Source of the DNA: Chlorobiaceae bacterium
Lineage (GTDB): Bacteria; Bacteroidota; Chlorobiia; Chlorobiales; Chlorobiaceae
Length of the DNA stretch: 64,000 nt
Assembly: GCA_013334965.1 (NCBI GenBank)
Contig: JAAXWO010000012.1
Location: 22,176 to 86,175 of the forward strand
Reading direction: 5' to 3'
Shown: piece after piece, positions 52,530-61,909 of the stretch
Position numbering within the stretch: the first letter of the stretch is position 1
Layout of the letters: every line of letters begins with the position of its first letter
Notes under the pieces: generated by a model
Seen by the model: the letters and a program-made list of their open reading frames with translations, nothing else
The model's database searches: none
Told to the model about the DNA's origin: nothing
Position numbers and translations under genes: made by a program

Positions 52530-53609
52530 ATGGCAAACAGCGAACAACTTGACAGACTGAAACAGGGGCCGGAATCCTGGAACCTCTGGCGAAAGGCCAA
52601 CGAGGGGGTGAGGCCTGACCTTCGGAACGCCCTGCTGCCGAAAGCGGACCTTCATGGGGCCGACCTTTCTGACGCCGACCTGAACGGCGCGATACTGACC
52701 GATGCGAATCTGTCCGGTGCCGATCTTCGTGGTGCCGATCTCCGGCGTGCCGATTTTTCCGGCGCCAGCCTCGCCGACGTCAACCTGAGCCGGAGCACTA
52801 TCGACAATGAAACCAGGTACAACGGCATTACCGGATGCGATATCGGAGTCAACGGCTTTTACTCGCCGTCGACCGACTCGGCGGCCCTGATGCGGCTGGA
52901 TCCACCCGGCAACTCCATGCAGGGGTCGAGCGCCGAGGCCGTTCTTGAGAGCCTGAGGCATGCCCGAAAGCTGCACACCTTTTCAGTTATGCTCGGCGGC
53001 ATCGCCCTGCTGTTCATCGTCATCAAACCGAAGACCATCTCGTTGCCCTACCTGGCAGGCTCGTTCAAGTTTGATGACCTCAGCTATGCGTTCCTGGCCA
53101 CCATTCTATCAACGGCTTTGCTCAGCCAGGTTGCTTCGTTCGTCGATTCAGCCATACAGGGAGCGCATTACCTGAATGACCGCCGTTCAGCCATGCTGGT
53201 CGGCCATTTTCCCTGGGTTCTTTCCAAATACGAAAGCGAACCGGAAAACCGGCGTCATTCAAGGATCATGCGAATGTTCCTCGTGTTTCATCCGATGGTG
53301 TACCTCTATTTCTTCGTCAAGTGGGATTCTCTCATGATCGGCGACTGGGAAGGCATGCTTCTCCACTATCAGGGGCTTCCTGTCGTTCTCGGTGAGTACC
53401 TGCTTCCGGTCATCTATGTCATCCTGTTCTTGCTCTGCAGGCACATTTTCATCCAGTCGGAACGGTTCCAGATGCCGATCCTTTTCGATTCCGAAACGGA
53501 GCGCCTCCGTCGCAGCGACATGGATCGCCTGTCCGATGCCGTCGAAAAGCAGTCTGCCCGGATCGGTGAACTCATCGACCTCAGCAAGGCACGCAATACG
53601 CAGGCTTAG
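52530..53609 (+). CDS. Pentapeptide-repeat protein with C-terminal membrane domain
   Basis: 359 residues. Residues about 30-90 hold a run of A(D/N)LxX repeats (ADLHGADLSDADLNGA and on), which form a right-handed beta-helix. The second half has about four hydrophobic helices (FSVMLGGIALLFIVI, FLATILSTALLSQVASFV, VFHPMVYLYFFV, LLPVIYVILFLLC) and a charged C-terminal tail. The repeat part would sit on one side of the membrane. Function unknown. It lies between the nuclease-like gene and the epimerase on the same strand. Confidence 0.75.
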   Translation: MANSEQLDRLKQGPESWNLWRKANEGVRPDLRNALLPKADLHGADLSDADLNGAILTDANLSGADLRGADLRRADFSGASLADVNLSRSTIDNETRYNGITGCDIGVNGFYSPSTDSAALMRLDPPGNSMQGSSAEAVLESLRHARKLHTFSVMLGGIALLFIVIKPKTISLPYLAGSFKFDDLSYAFLATILSTALLSQVASFVDSAIQGAHYLNDRRSAMLVGHFPWVLSKYESEPENRRHSRIMRMFLVFHPMVYLYFFVKWDSLMIGDWEGMLLHYQGLPVVLGEYLLPVIYVILFLLCRHIFIQSERFQMPILFDSETERLRRSDMDRLSDAVEKQSARIGELIDLSKARNTQA

Positions 53610-53678
53610 TTTTTTTCGCCATCGCAGCGAGACCCCAAAAGGGAATAGATCAACAACAGACACAACAAAGGTGCGCCC

Positions 53679-54686
53679 ATGAGTGAAGTCGTACTGGTTA
53701 CCGGAGCATCAGGCTTTATAGGATCGCACCTCGTGGATCGCTGCCTGCGGGACGGATATCATGTGAAAGCGCTTGTCAGGAAAGGCAACGCGTGCATGGC
53801 GGCGTTGAGAAAGTCCGGCGTCGAAGTCGTCGAAGGCGACGTGCGCGACGCCGCGTCAGTCGATGCCGCGGTCCAGGGGTGCAACATCGTGCTTCATTCA
53901 GCCGCACGGACTTCCGATTGGGGCCCCATGCAGGATTTCCTCGACATCAACGTCGGAGGGACCCGGAATGTGTGCGAGTCGTCGCTCAGACATGGCGTCA
54001 GAAGGCTGGTCCATATCAGTTCGTTCGAGTGTTTTCCCCACTACCGGCTCGACAGGATCGACGAGAACACCTCCTACGCTCCACGTAACGCCTCTTATGC
54101 CGACACGAAGATCGGCAGTTCCAAAGAGGTGTGGGAGGCTAAAAGGCGAGGGCTTTCCGTCAGCGTGGTCTATCCGGCCTGGGTATACGGGCCCAACGAC
54201 AAGACGCTGTTTCCGCTGCTGGCCGACGGCATCCGCAAGCGGCAGATGATCTACTGGATGCGGAACGCCCGCATGAGCATGGTGTATATCGATAACCTCG
54301 TCGACCTCATTATGCTCGCGGCCACCCAACCCTCTGCCGACGGAGAAGGTTACCTGGCCTGCGACGATGAGGATATGACGTTCGAGGGGCTCTGCAGCCG
54401 CATAGCTGCCGGTATAGGTTCGCCAGCTCCCTCCATTTATCTGCCGTTCAGGCTGGTCCATACGCTTGCGGGACTGATGGAGTCGGTCTATCGAATGATC
54501 GGCAGCCCGACGCGTCCGTTGCTTACCAGGCAGGCGGTCGAGGTTTTATCCTCACGCGCGGTCGTGGACTGTTCAAAGGCCCGAAAGAGCCTTGGCTGGC
54601 AAAGTCGGGTGGGGCAAAAGGAGGGGATCCGGCGTACCCTTGACTGGCTCATGACCGTCGATCCTTCGCACTGGAAATCAAAGTAA
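53679..54686 (+). CDS. NAD-dependent epimerase/dehydratase (extended SDR)
   Basis: 335 residues. Rossmann motif VLVTGASGFIGSHLVDRCL at the start and the active-site YxxxK in NASYADTKIGSS, with Ser in VHISSFECF. It resembles dihydroflavonol reductase and 3-beta-hydroxysteroid dehydrogenase-like bacterial proteins. A sugar or isoprenoid-type ketone substrate is possible but cannot be named. An AdoCbl riboswitch and nrdJ follow. Confidence 0.82.
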   Translation: MSEVVLVTGASGFIGSHLVDRCLRDGYHVKALVRKGNACMAALRKSGVEVVEGDVRDAASVDAAVQGCNIVLHSAARTSDWGPMQDFLDINVGGTRNVCESSLRHGVRRLVHISSFECFPHYRLDRIDENTSYAPRNASYADTKIGSSKEVWEAKRRGLSVSVVYPAWVYGPNDKTLFPLLADGIRKRQMIYWMRNARMSMVYIDNLVDLIMLAATQPSADGEGYLACDDEDMTFEGLCSRIAAGIGSPAPSIYLPFRLVHTLAGLMESVYRMIGSPTRPLLTRQAVEVLSSRAVVDCSKARKSLGWQSRVGQKEGIRRTLDWLMTVDPSHWKSK

Positions 54687-54857
54687 GGTGGCGTAAAAAA
54701 AATTTACTATTGACATCTTTTTCAGGGTCGCCCGCAAATGCAGATGCTTAAAGCTCCGGACCGGTTTAAGTGTCTTAATGGCATGTTCGGGATCGGTGAA
54801 AAATAAATTCCCGGCATTGCTGCTGGTTAAAAAAATCATTACACTTCAGAAGTTCTT

Positions 54858-55104
54858 TATGCATTTCGGTGCCGGATTTCCGTATCCGGATAATAGGGAA
54901 GTACGTGCAAGTCGTACACTGTACCCGCAACTGTAAAACGGTTTGTCGTGCGGCTTTAAGGACAGCTCTGTCCACAATGCCGTCATGGCTTGATGTGCAT
55001 GCACTCTGTCGACCTCATGAATACCACGGGGAACGCGGGGGAAGGATGCCTCACAAAGGAGCGTTGGATGCAACGCAACCGTTGAAAGTCAGGAAACCTG
55101 CCGA
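54858..55104 (+). promoter_or_regulatory. Cobalamin (AdoCbl) riboswitch
   Basis: The conserved blocks appear in order: GGTGCC, ATAGGGAA, CGTGCAAGTCG, ACCCGCAACTGTAA (54926-54939 region), GGGGGAAGGATGCCTC and the B12 box AAGTCAGGAAACCTGCC ending at 55102. It lies in the leader of nrdJ, whose enzyme needs adenosylcobalamin, so expression should follow cobalamin supply. In known cases of this pairing AdoCbl represses alternative B12-independent genes; here the regulated gene uses B12, so the sign of control is open. Confidence 0.93.
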
Positions 55105-55195
55105 AAAAGATAGCGCCATAAGGCTTCGGGAAGAGAGTCTGGCGACCTTGTCAACGTGCCTCATAAACTTATTTTTCTGTTTTCTGAAGCTGTTT

Positions 55196-55240
55196 CCTGA
55201 GGATCTCGAGGAGTTTATATTACGTGATAAATCTCCTCAG
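55196..55240 (+). other. Candidate expression platform of the cobalamin riboswitch
   Basis: Two stems compete: CTGAGGA (55197-55203) with TCCTCAG (55234-55240), and GAGGAG (55208-55213) with CTCCTC (55233-55238). No T-tract follows, so it is not a simple terminator. A further stem GGTAAGTCA/TGATTTACC (55281-55309) precedes the ribosome site. Confidence 0.4.
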
Positions 55241-55345
55241 CTTTAGGCGTCCTGATAGTCCGGATTAAATCCCGGTAAAAGGTAAGTCATAGAAATTATT
55301 TGATTTACCTAACCACAACCATTTATCGATTTCGGAGAGCCCCCA

Positions 55346-58300
55346 ATGAAAATCGCCCGTCTGCTCACCTCGCCCGGTGAAAATGTCTACGACCGTTTTG
55401 AGTACACCCACAGAACCTCTGTTCTTCGTAATCCTGACGGGTCGAAGGTATTCGAGATGAACGATGTGGAGGTGCCGGTTACCTGGTCCCAGGTGGCTGC
55501 TGATATCCTTGCACAGAAATATTTCCGCAAGACCGGCGTTCCCCAGCGTGACGCGAACGGCAATATCATCACCGACAACGAAGGCCGCCCGGTGACCGGC
55601 AGCGAAAACTCCATCAAGCAGGTGGTGCACCGCATGGTCGGCTGCTGGCAGGAGTGGGGGCAGAAGTACAAATATTTCGACACCGCCGAAGACGCCCAGG
55701 CGTTCTACGACGAGGTCGCCTACATGCTGCTCGCCCAGATGGCGGCGCCGAACTCTCCCCAGTGGTTCAACACCGGCCTCAAGTACGCCTACGGCATCAA
55801 CGGCCCGGCCCAGGGGCACTTCTATGTCGACCAGGAATCAGGCGAAACCAGGGAGTCCGAAGACGCCTACTCGCGCCCGCAGGCACACGCATGCTTCATC
55901 CAGTCGGTCAATGACGACCTGGTGAACGAAGGCGGCATTTTCGACCTCGCCATCCGCGAAGCGAGGGTGTTCAAGTTCGGCAGCGGATCGGGCACCAACT
56001 ACTCCAACCTGAGGGGATCGGGCGAAAAGCTCAGCGGCGGAGGAAGTTCCTCGGGCCTGATGAGCTTCCTGAAGATTTTCGATTCAGCGGCAGGCGCGAT
56101 AAAATCGGGCGGCACGACCCGCCGCGCAGCCAAAATGGTGATCATCGACATCGACCATCCCGACGTCGAAAAGTTCATCGAATGGAAGGCGAAGGAGGAG
56201 GACAAGGTGGCCGCCATGGTTACCGGCTCGAAGATCTGTTCGAGGTTCCTCAAGGCCATCGTCGAAGAGGCCCTGGTGAACGGCACCGACCGGCAGGAGA
56301 ACGAGGCGCTGAACAAGCTCATCAGGAACGCAATGCACCGCGGCGTGCCCATGAGCTACATCCTGCGCGTGCTCGCCCTCGTCGATCAGGGCTACACCAC
56401 GCTCGACCTCGACGAATATGACACCCATTACGAATCCGAAGCCTACGCGACCGTCGGTGGCCAGAACTCCAACAACAGCGTCCGCGTGACCAACGCCTTC
56501 ATGAAGGCCGTGCAGAACGACGATGTCTGGGTGCTCCGCGAACGCACCACCGGCAAGGACGCCAGGGCGGTCCGCGCCCGGGACCTCTGGGAGAAGATCG
56601 TCATGAGCGCATGGAAATGCGCCGATCCCGGCCTGCAGTTCGATACGACCATCAACGACTGGCACACCTGCCCGAAGAGCGGCCGCATCAACGCGAGTAA
56701 TCCGTGTGTGACAGCCGAGACTTTGGTTGCCACCGACCGGGGGCTTGAGCGTATCGGTGGGCTTGTCGGGCAGTCGAGAGGCATCAAGAGCATCGACGGC
56801 AAGATGCACTGGGTCGAAAAGATTTTCCCAACCGGTACGAAACCGGTTTACGAACTTCGTACGAAAAGCGGTTACAGCCTGAAGCTCACCGGTGATCATC
56901 AGGTCTTTACTGAAAATCGCGGCGATATCAAGGCTTGCGAATTGCGCAAAGATGATGTTGTTCGCCTCGTTGGTGCCGGGTTTGGTAAAGAAACCAGCGG
57001 ATCTACCGATACTGCCCAGCTCATTGGCTTGCTTGTCGGTGACGGATGCATTACCAGAACGGCCAACAGGAACGCTGACGGAGAACTACGCCGGGTTGCG
57101 TTTCTTACCGTTGATAAAGCTGAAGTCGAGATCGCTGGCTGGGCCAACGCTCATATCAACCAGATGCGTCCCGAACTTGGTGAGCACAATAAACAGGGTT
57201 CAGTCACTGAAACCGTGACAACTGCACGCGTCGCTGTCGGTAGCCCACGGATTTTGCACCAGCTCGAGACTTTTGCAGTGCTTGATCATGGAAGTGAAAA
57301 CAAGTCGTTTACCGATGTTGCCTTTCGTCTTGAGCGTGCCGAGCAGGCTGCGTTGTTGCGGGGACTGTTCACTGCCGACGGAACGGTTGCGAACTACGGG
57401 GAGAAATCGCAGTACGTTGCCCTCGACTCCGCCTCGCTTGAACTGATCCGGCAGGTACAGTTGCTGCTCCTGAATTTTGGCATCAAATCGAAAATCTATG
57501 AGAACCGCAGGGCTGGAGACCTTGTATCGCTGCTTCCCGATGGCAACGGTGGCAAGAAAGAGTATCCTGTCATGCAGATGCACAGTCTGCGCATCAGCCG
57601 CAGTTCCAGAGTGCTCTTCGAAGAGCATATCGGATTCATGCCAGAGAGCAGGAAGTCGGAAGCGCTTGCTCTCCTGAACCAGACGGTTGGCGTCTATCAT
57701 GATTCACTGACCGATACCGTGGCTTCGCTTACCGGTATGGGCGAGGAGCCTGTTTTTGACCTTACCGAGCAGGAGACCAGCCACTTCATTGCCAACGGCA
57801 TCGGTGTGCACAATTGCAGCGAGTACATGTTCCTCGACGACACGGCCTGCAACCTGGCCAGCGTCAACCTCGCCCACTTCCTCGACGAAGAGAGCGGCAA
57901 GATCAAGGTCGCCGAACTGATCCATGCCTCCGGCCTCTGGACCGTCGTGCTCGAAATCTCGGTGCTCATGGCGCACTTCCCGTCGAAAGAGATCGCCCGC
58001 CTGAGCTATGAGTTCCGGACGCTCGGACTCGGATTCGCCAACCTCGGCCGCGTGCTGATGGTGCTCGGCATTCCGTACGATTCCCCAAGGGGCCTCGCAA
58101 TCGCAGGTGGCATCGCAGCCCTCATGACCGGCCAGGCCTACGTAACGTCGGCTGAAATGGCGCGTGACCTCGGCACCTTCGCCCGCTACCGCGAGAACAG
58201 CGACGACATGCTTCGAGTCATCCGCAACCATAGCCGCGCAGCCCACAACACCTCGGAAGAGGAGTACGAAGGACTGCTGGTCAAACCGCACGGCATCGAT

Positions 58301-59929
58301 TCCGAATACTGCCCGAAGGAGCTGTTCGAAGCCGCAGGAAAGGTTTGGGACGAAGCGCTGAAGAAGGGCAAGAAGCACGGGTTCCGCAACGCACAGGTCA
58401 GCGTGATCGCCCCGACCGGCACGATCGGCCTCGTCATGGACTGCGACACCACGGGCATCGAGCCTGAGTTCGCCATCGTCAAGTTCAAGAAACTCGCAGG
58501 CGGCGGTTACTTCAAGATCGTCAACCAGTCGGTGCACAAGGCGCTCAACCGTCTCGGCTACAAGGAGTCGCAGATCGAGGATATCGAGAAGTTCTGCAAG
58601 GGACACGGCACCCTCAGGGGATGCCCCACCATCAACCAGCAGTGGCTCAAGAGCAGGGGATTCACCGACGACAAGATCGAAGCGGTCGAAAAGCAGCTCG
58701 AAGGGGTGTTCGACATCCGTTTCGCCTTCAACAAGTGGATCATCGGCGAAGAGTTCTGCCACTCGCTCGGATTCAGCGAAGCTGACCTGAACGACCCCGG
58801 TTTCGACATGCTCCTGTCGCTCGGCGCCACCGAGGATGACATCGAGGCCGCCAACGACTACGTCTGCGGCACCATGACCATCGAAGGCGCCCCACACCTC
58901 AAGGACGAGCACCTGCCGGTATTCGACTGCGCCAGCACCTGCGGACGCAAGGGTCGCCGCTACATCAACCACATGGCCCACGTGCACATGATGTCGGCCG
59001 TGCAGCCCTTCATCTCCGGTGCGATCTCCAAGACGGTCAACATGCCCGCCACCGCCACGACCGCCGAAATCGGCGACGTCTACATGTCGGCATGGCAGTC
59101 AATGGTCAAGGCGATCACCATCTACCGCGACGGCTCCAAGCTCTCGCAGCCGCTCAACATCTCCAACGTCTCCGACCTCGACGAAGTCATCATGCTCGGC
59201 AACGAGGAGGACATCGACGAGACCAAGGGACCGAAAGAGGTCCAGGAACGCATCATCGAGCGCGTCTACCACCGCTCCGAACGCCGCCTGCTGCCGAAAC
59301 GCCGCAAGGGCTACATCCGCGAAGCCTACGTCGGCGGCCACAAGGTGTTCCTCAGGACCGGCGAATACGAAGACGGCTCGCTGGGCGAAGTCTTCATCGA
59401 CATGTACAAGGAGGGCGCATCCTTCAAAGGCCTGCTCAACTGCTTCGCCGTGCTCGCCTCCAAGGCGCTGCAATACGGCATGCCGCTCGAAGAGCTGGTC
59501 GAGAGCTTCACCTTCACCAGGTTCGAACCAGCCGGTGCGGTCCAGGGCCACAACGCCATCAAGAACTCCACCTCGATCCTCGACTACGTGTTCCGCTCAA
59601 TCGGCTACGACTACCTCGGCCGCAAAGATTTCGTGCACGTCAAAGCCGTAGACGAAGTGCCTGAAGTCGGCTCCGCCGCAGGGAAGAACGGCAATGGCAA
59701 CGGTAATGGCAACGGATCCGCCGCCCATGCCCCACAGCCAGAAATGGCCGTCCACGCTGCTGCAGCCCACGCCGACGAACAGCACTCAGCCCTGAAAAGC
59801 CAGGTAATCCAGGCCCGCGTGCAAGGCTACACCGGCGAACAGTGCGAAAACTGTGGTTCCATGAGGGTAAAACAAAACGGCACCTGCAAAGTCTGCGAGG
59901 ATTGCGGCATGACCACCGGATGCTCGTAA
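55346..59929 (+). CDS. nrdJ: Adenosylcobalamin-dependent (class II) ribonucleotide reductase with intein
   Basis: 1527 codons: extein residues 1-453 and 824-1527 (1157 after splicing) around a 370-residue intein. It reduces ribonucleotides to deoxyribonucleotides with AdoCbl. The finger-loop region and active-site segments are seen (SNP/CSEYMFLDDTACNLASVNL, GFRNAQVSVIAPTGTIGLVMD). A C-terminal zinc-ribbon-like Cys cluster (CENCGS...CKVCEDCGMTTGCS) follows a Gly-Asn-rich linker. Codon use in the exteins is strongly GC-ending, unlike in the intein. The gene has a cobalamin riboswitch in its leader. Confidence 0.95.
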   Translation: MKIARLLTSPGENVYDRFEYTHRTSVLRNPDGSKVFEMNDVEVPVTWSQVAADILAQKYFRKTGVPQRDANGNIITDNEGRPVTGSENSIKQVVHRMVGCWQEWGQKYKYFDTAEDAQAFYDEVAYMLLAQMAAPNSPQWFNTGLKYAYGINGPAQGHFYVDQESGETRESEDAYSRPQAHACFIQSVNDDLVNEGGIFDLAIREARVFKFGSGSGTNYSNLRGSGEKLSGGGSSSGLMSFLKIFDSAAGAIKSGGTTRRAAKMVIIDIDHPDVEKFIEWKAKEEDKVAAMVTGSKICSRFLKAIVEEALVNGTDRQENEALNKLIRNAMHRGVPMSYILRVLALVDQGYTTLDLDEYDTHYESEAYATVGGQNSNNSVRVTNAFMKAVQNDDVWVLRERTTGKDARAVRARDLWEKIVMSAWKCADPGLQFDTTINDWHTCPKSGRINASNPCVTAETLVATDRGLERIGGLVGQSRGIKSIDGKMHWVEKIFPTGTKPVYELRTKSGYSLKLTGDHQVFTENRGDIKACELRKDDVVRLVGAGFGKETSGSTDTAQLIGLLVGDGCITRTANRNADGELRRVAFLTVDKAEVEIAGWANAHINQMRPELGEHNKQGSVTETVTTARVAVGSPRILHQLETFAVLDHGSENKSFTDVAFRLERAEQAALLRGLFTADGTVANYGEKSQYVALDSASLELIRQVQLLLLNFGIKSKIYENRRAGDLVSLLPDGNGGKKEYPVMQMHSLRISRSSRVLFEEHIGFMPESRKSEALALLNQTVGVYHDSLTDTVASLTGMGEEPVFDLTEQETSHFIANGIGVHNCSEYMFLDDTACNLASVNLAHFLDEESGKIKVAELIHASGLWTVVLEISVLMAHFPSKEIARLSYEFRTLGLGFANLGRVLMVLGIPYDSPRGLAIAGGIAALMTGQAYVTSAEMARDLGTFARYRENSDDMLRVIRNHSRAAHNTSEEEYEGLLVKPHGIDSEYCPKELFEAAGKVWDEALKKGKKHGFRNAQVSVIAPTGTIGLVMDCDTTGIEPEFAIVKFKKLAGGGYFKIVNQSVHKALNRLGYKESQIEDIEKFCKGHGTLRGCPTINQQWLKSRGFTDDKIEAVEKQLEGVFDIRFAFNKWIIGEEFCHSLGFSEADLNDPGFDMLLSLGATEDDIEAANDYVCGTMTIEGAPHLKDEHLPVFDCASTCGRKGRRYINHMAHVHMMSAVQPFISGAISKTVNMPATATTAEIGDVYMSAWQSMVKAITIYRDGSKLSQPLNISNVSDLDEVIMLGNEEDIDETKGPKEVQERIIERVYHRSERRLLPKRRKGYIREAYVGGHKVFLRTGEYEDGSLGEVFIDMYKEGASFKGLLNCFAVLASKALQYGMPLEELVESFTFTRFEPAGAVQGHNAIKNSTSILDYVFRSIGYDYLGRKDFVHVKAVDEVPEVGSAAGKNGNGNGNGNGSAAHAPQPEMAVHAAAAHADEQHSALKSQVIQARVQGYTGEQCENCGSMRVKQNGTCKVCEDCGMTTGCS
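56705..57814 (+). other. Intein with LAGLIDADG-type endonuclease inside NrdJ
   Basis: 370 in-frame codons from Cys454 (CVTAETLVATDRGL, block A) to His-Asn (GIGVHN, block G), followed by the extein Cys824. Block B reads LKLTGDHQVFT with the TxxH motif. Two DOD endonuclease motifs are present: LIGLLVGDGCI and LLRGLFTADGTV. Splice chemistry looks intact (Cys at 1, HN at the end, Cys+1). Inserted between SNP and CSEY, at the active-site Cys region of RNR. The intein is less GC-rich than the exteins. Confidence 0.95.
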
Positions 59930-60244
59930 ACGAGTCGTGAAGCTGAGGTTTCGGTAACAGAAAAGATCCCGTTGGCAAAGATGATAATCTATAGTCAGCG
60001 GGATTGTCGTATGCTCCTACAAGAGGCATGCGGTTGGTTGTCAGTCATTCAAGGGCGGATGTCATTGAAAAGAGTGATCCGCAACACCCCAGCATAAATT
60101 GTTAAGTCGGTGACAAGGAGTTGAAAAATTTGCTGATGTTGGCTGTTGGGATATATCCGCTGGCGTTTTATAAGGGCAGAAATTATTTACCTCAGCGTCA
60201 TATACGGAAACCATCTAATTATTGTTAGCCCCACGGAATACACC
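59930..60244. other. Intergenic region between nrdJ and the cassette array
   Basis: About 315 bp. ATCCCG (59969) and CGGGAT could form a stem after nrdJ but without a T-tract. GTTAGCC at 60224-60230 may be the left cassette boundary. No integrase gene or clear attI is seen here. Confidence 0.4.
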
Positions 60245-60892
60245 ATGCCAACTACCAAAGCACATTGCAACCAATGCGATGGAAGCCGAAATCACGAAGT
60301 TCTGCACTCCGAGAAGAGCTCTTGGAAGGACGAAGACGTATCTGGGGGAGACGAATACGAGACACTGAAGTGTTCTGGTTGTGAAAGCATCAAGCTTCGA
60401 CATACGTCTTGGTTCTCGGAACACGATGACGATACGATCAACTACTTTCCGCCCGCGATATTTCGCAGAACTCCAGAGTGGTTTGATCAATTGTGGCTTG
60501 AGCTATCCGCGGATGATGAGTTCGTGGCAAAACTTCTCATGGAGATCTACGTTGCGTTGCAAAACAATCTTCCTCGTCTTGCAACTATGGGGGTAAGATC
60601 TCTTCTTGAGCAGGTCATGGTTTCAAAGACAGGAGACAAGGGTTCGTTCGGCAAGAATCTGCAAGAGTTCGAGAATCTTGGCTACGTTTCACGAATTCAA
60701 CGTGAGAGGCTCGAGGCAATTCTGGATGCTGGCCACGCAGCAATTCATCGGACGTTCGTGCCCACCACGAGAGATGTCATCACACTTGTTGACCTGACAG
60801 AGCATATTGTTGAGACGGTCTACCTTCATGAGGCAAAGATAGATGCACTTAAGAAACGGGTACCACAGCGACTACCAAGAACGCGAGGCTAA
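60245..60892 (+). CDS. Cassette 1: DUF4145-family protein
   Basis: 215 residues from ATG 60245. The N-terminus carries a zinc-ribbon-like pattern (KAHCNQCDGSRNHEVLH and later LKCSGCESIKLRH), and the C-terminal half is helical with RSLLEQVMVSKTGDKGSFGKNL, as in DUF4145. Some DUF4145 proteins occur with restriction systems, but this gene stands alone. Its stop codon (60890-60892) lies in the following attC. Confidence 0.7.
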   Translation: MPTTKAHCNQCDGSRNHEVLHSEKSSWKDEDVSGGDEYETLKCSGCESIKLRHTSWFSEHDDDTINYFPPAIFRRTPEWFDQLWLELSADDEFVAKLLMEIYVALQNNLPRLATMGVRSLLEQVMVSKTGDKGSFGKNLQEFENLGYVSRIQRERLEAILDAGHAAIHRTFVPTTRDVITLVDLTEHIVETVYLHEAKIDALKKRVPQRLPRTRG

Positions 60893-60939
60893 CAATTCCT
60901 TCCAGCGGACTGCCCCGCCGCTGAATTCAAGCGTTATGT
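60887..60939 (+). other. attC site after cassette 1
   Basis: GGCTAAC (60887-60893) and GTTATGT (60933-60939) flank an inner stem: TTC-C-AGCGG pairs with CCGCTGAA with one unpaired extra C, the kind of extrahelical base that marks attC recombination sites. Confidence 0.72.
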
Positions 60940-60957
60940 TTCAGGAGCCATCATCAC

Positions 60958-61800
60958 ATGACATTTAAAATCACATTGTTATTTATTCTTGCATCAGGAA
61001 TCTGCTTCGCTGCAGAAACAGCGCCACAAGTCTTACAAACAGCAAAGGTTTATCAAATGGATCTTTTTTCGCTGCTCTCCTTTGCGCTAACCATTGCAGC
61101 TTTTGTTGTATCGATATTCATGGGGTGGCTTTCATGGGAGTTCTACAAAAAATCAAAAGAAGCATCAGATCAAACTCAGCAGGCGGTTACTAAAATAGAA
61201 ACTGCGGTTCTTAGCATCCAATCAGAGATCACTGAAATCGTTCGTAGGGCAGTCGGATATTGGACTGGCGGGGAAACAAATCAAGATGCTATTGATTTAA
61301 ATTCTGAATTAAGCAGTAAGTTTGAAGAATTGTCGTCGCAAATCCAAACTATTGCAGGAGAAAATGGAAACAAAGAAGGACTAGAAGCTAAGTTGGCAGA
61401 GTTGATACAACTCCAGAAAGACCAGGTTGCAAGTTTAACCTCATCGGTAGTTGATGCTAAGGCAAAAGCAATTTTTCCTTCTATTGACAGAGGCCCAGCA
61501 GCCCAAATTACTCAAAGCGTACAGACAAATACTAATAAAGAAAAAACCGGCGAGTTAATTATTACCGTCCTTCGCCCTTCAAAAAATGCAACTGCAACAG
61601 GAAAATTCATGCCGCCATTCTCCAGCGTACCAGAGCTTAACATTGAATTGATTGGTGCGCCAACAACTGACCTGAATAAATTAACAGTCTCATCGGGGGT
61701 TGGTAAAACAAGTGACTTCAATATCCACTTAATTGGAAAAACAGGCCTACTGGAAGTTGGAACCTATGTTGTCAAATACACTGCCAAAGTTCATACATAA
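60958..61800 (+). CDS. Cassette 2: membrane-anchored coiled-coil protein of unknown function
   Basis: 280 residues. A signal-peptide-like start (ITLLFILASGICFAAE) is followed by a transmembrane helix (about 38-58, LLSFALTIAAFVVSIFMGWL), a long coiled coil (about 60-165, QTQQAVTKIETAVLSIQSEI) and a beta-rich C-terminal domain (about 190-280). No catalytic motif and no family recognised. It sits 18 bp after the preceding attC. Confidence 0.7.
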   Translation: MTFKITLLFILASGICFAAETAPQVLQTAKVYQMDLFSLLSFALTIAAFVVSIFMGWLSWEFYKKSKEASDQTQQAVTKIETAVLSIQSEITEIVRRAVGYWTGGETNQDAIDLNSELSSKFEELSSQIQTIAGENGNKEGLEAKLAELIQLQKDQVASLTSSVVDAKAKAIFPSIDRGPAAQITQSVQTNTNKEKTGELIITVLRPSKNATATGKFMPPFSSVPELNIELIGAPTTDLNKLTVSSGVGKTSDFNIHLIGKTGLLEVGTYVVKYTAKVHT

Positions 61801-61802
61801 AA

Positions 61803-61890
61803 ACATAACAATTGGGTCAACCAGACGACGGGAAGCAGCTTTCTCCGAATTTAGTCCAGCCGTCGCCGCTGGTTACCCTTGGCGTTAGGC
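61803..61890 (+). other. attC site after cassette 2
   Basis: ACATAAC (61803-61809) and GTTAGGC (61884-61890) are the outer boxes. Inside, GGGT-C-AACCAG pairs with CTGGTTACCC leaving one extra C unpaired, again attC-like. 88 bp long. Confidence 0.78.
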
Positions 61891-61909
61891 CTGTTTAAGG
61901 AGGTGTCAA

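Noticed and set aside
55196..55240. Rho-independent terminator after the riboswitch
   Set aside because: The stem is strong but there is no T-tract; kept only as a possible expression platform.
54775..55246. Short proteins inside the nrdJ leader
   Set aside because: They overlap the conserved riboswitch blocks and have no family match.
59930..60244. attI site or integrase gene before cassette 1
   Set aside because: No integrase-like frame is present and only a weak GTTAGCC boundary is seen.
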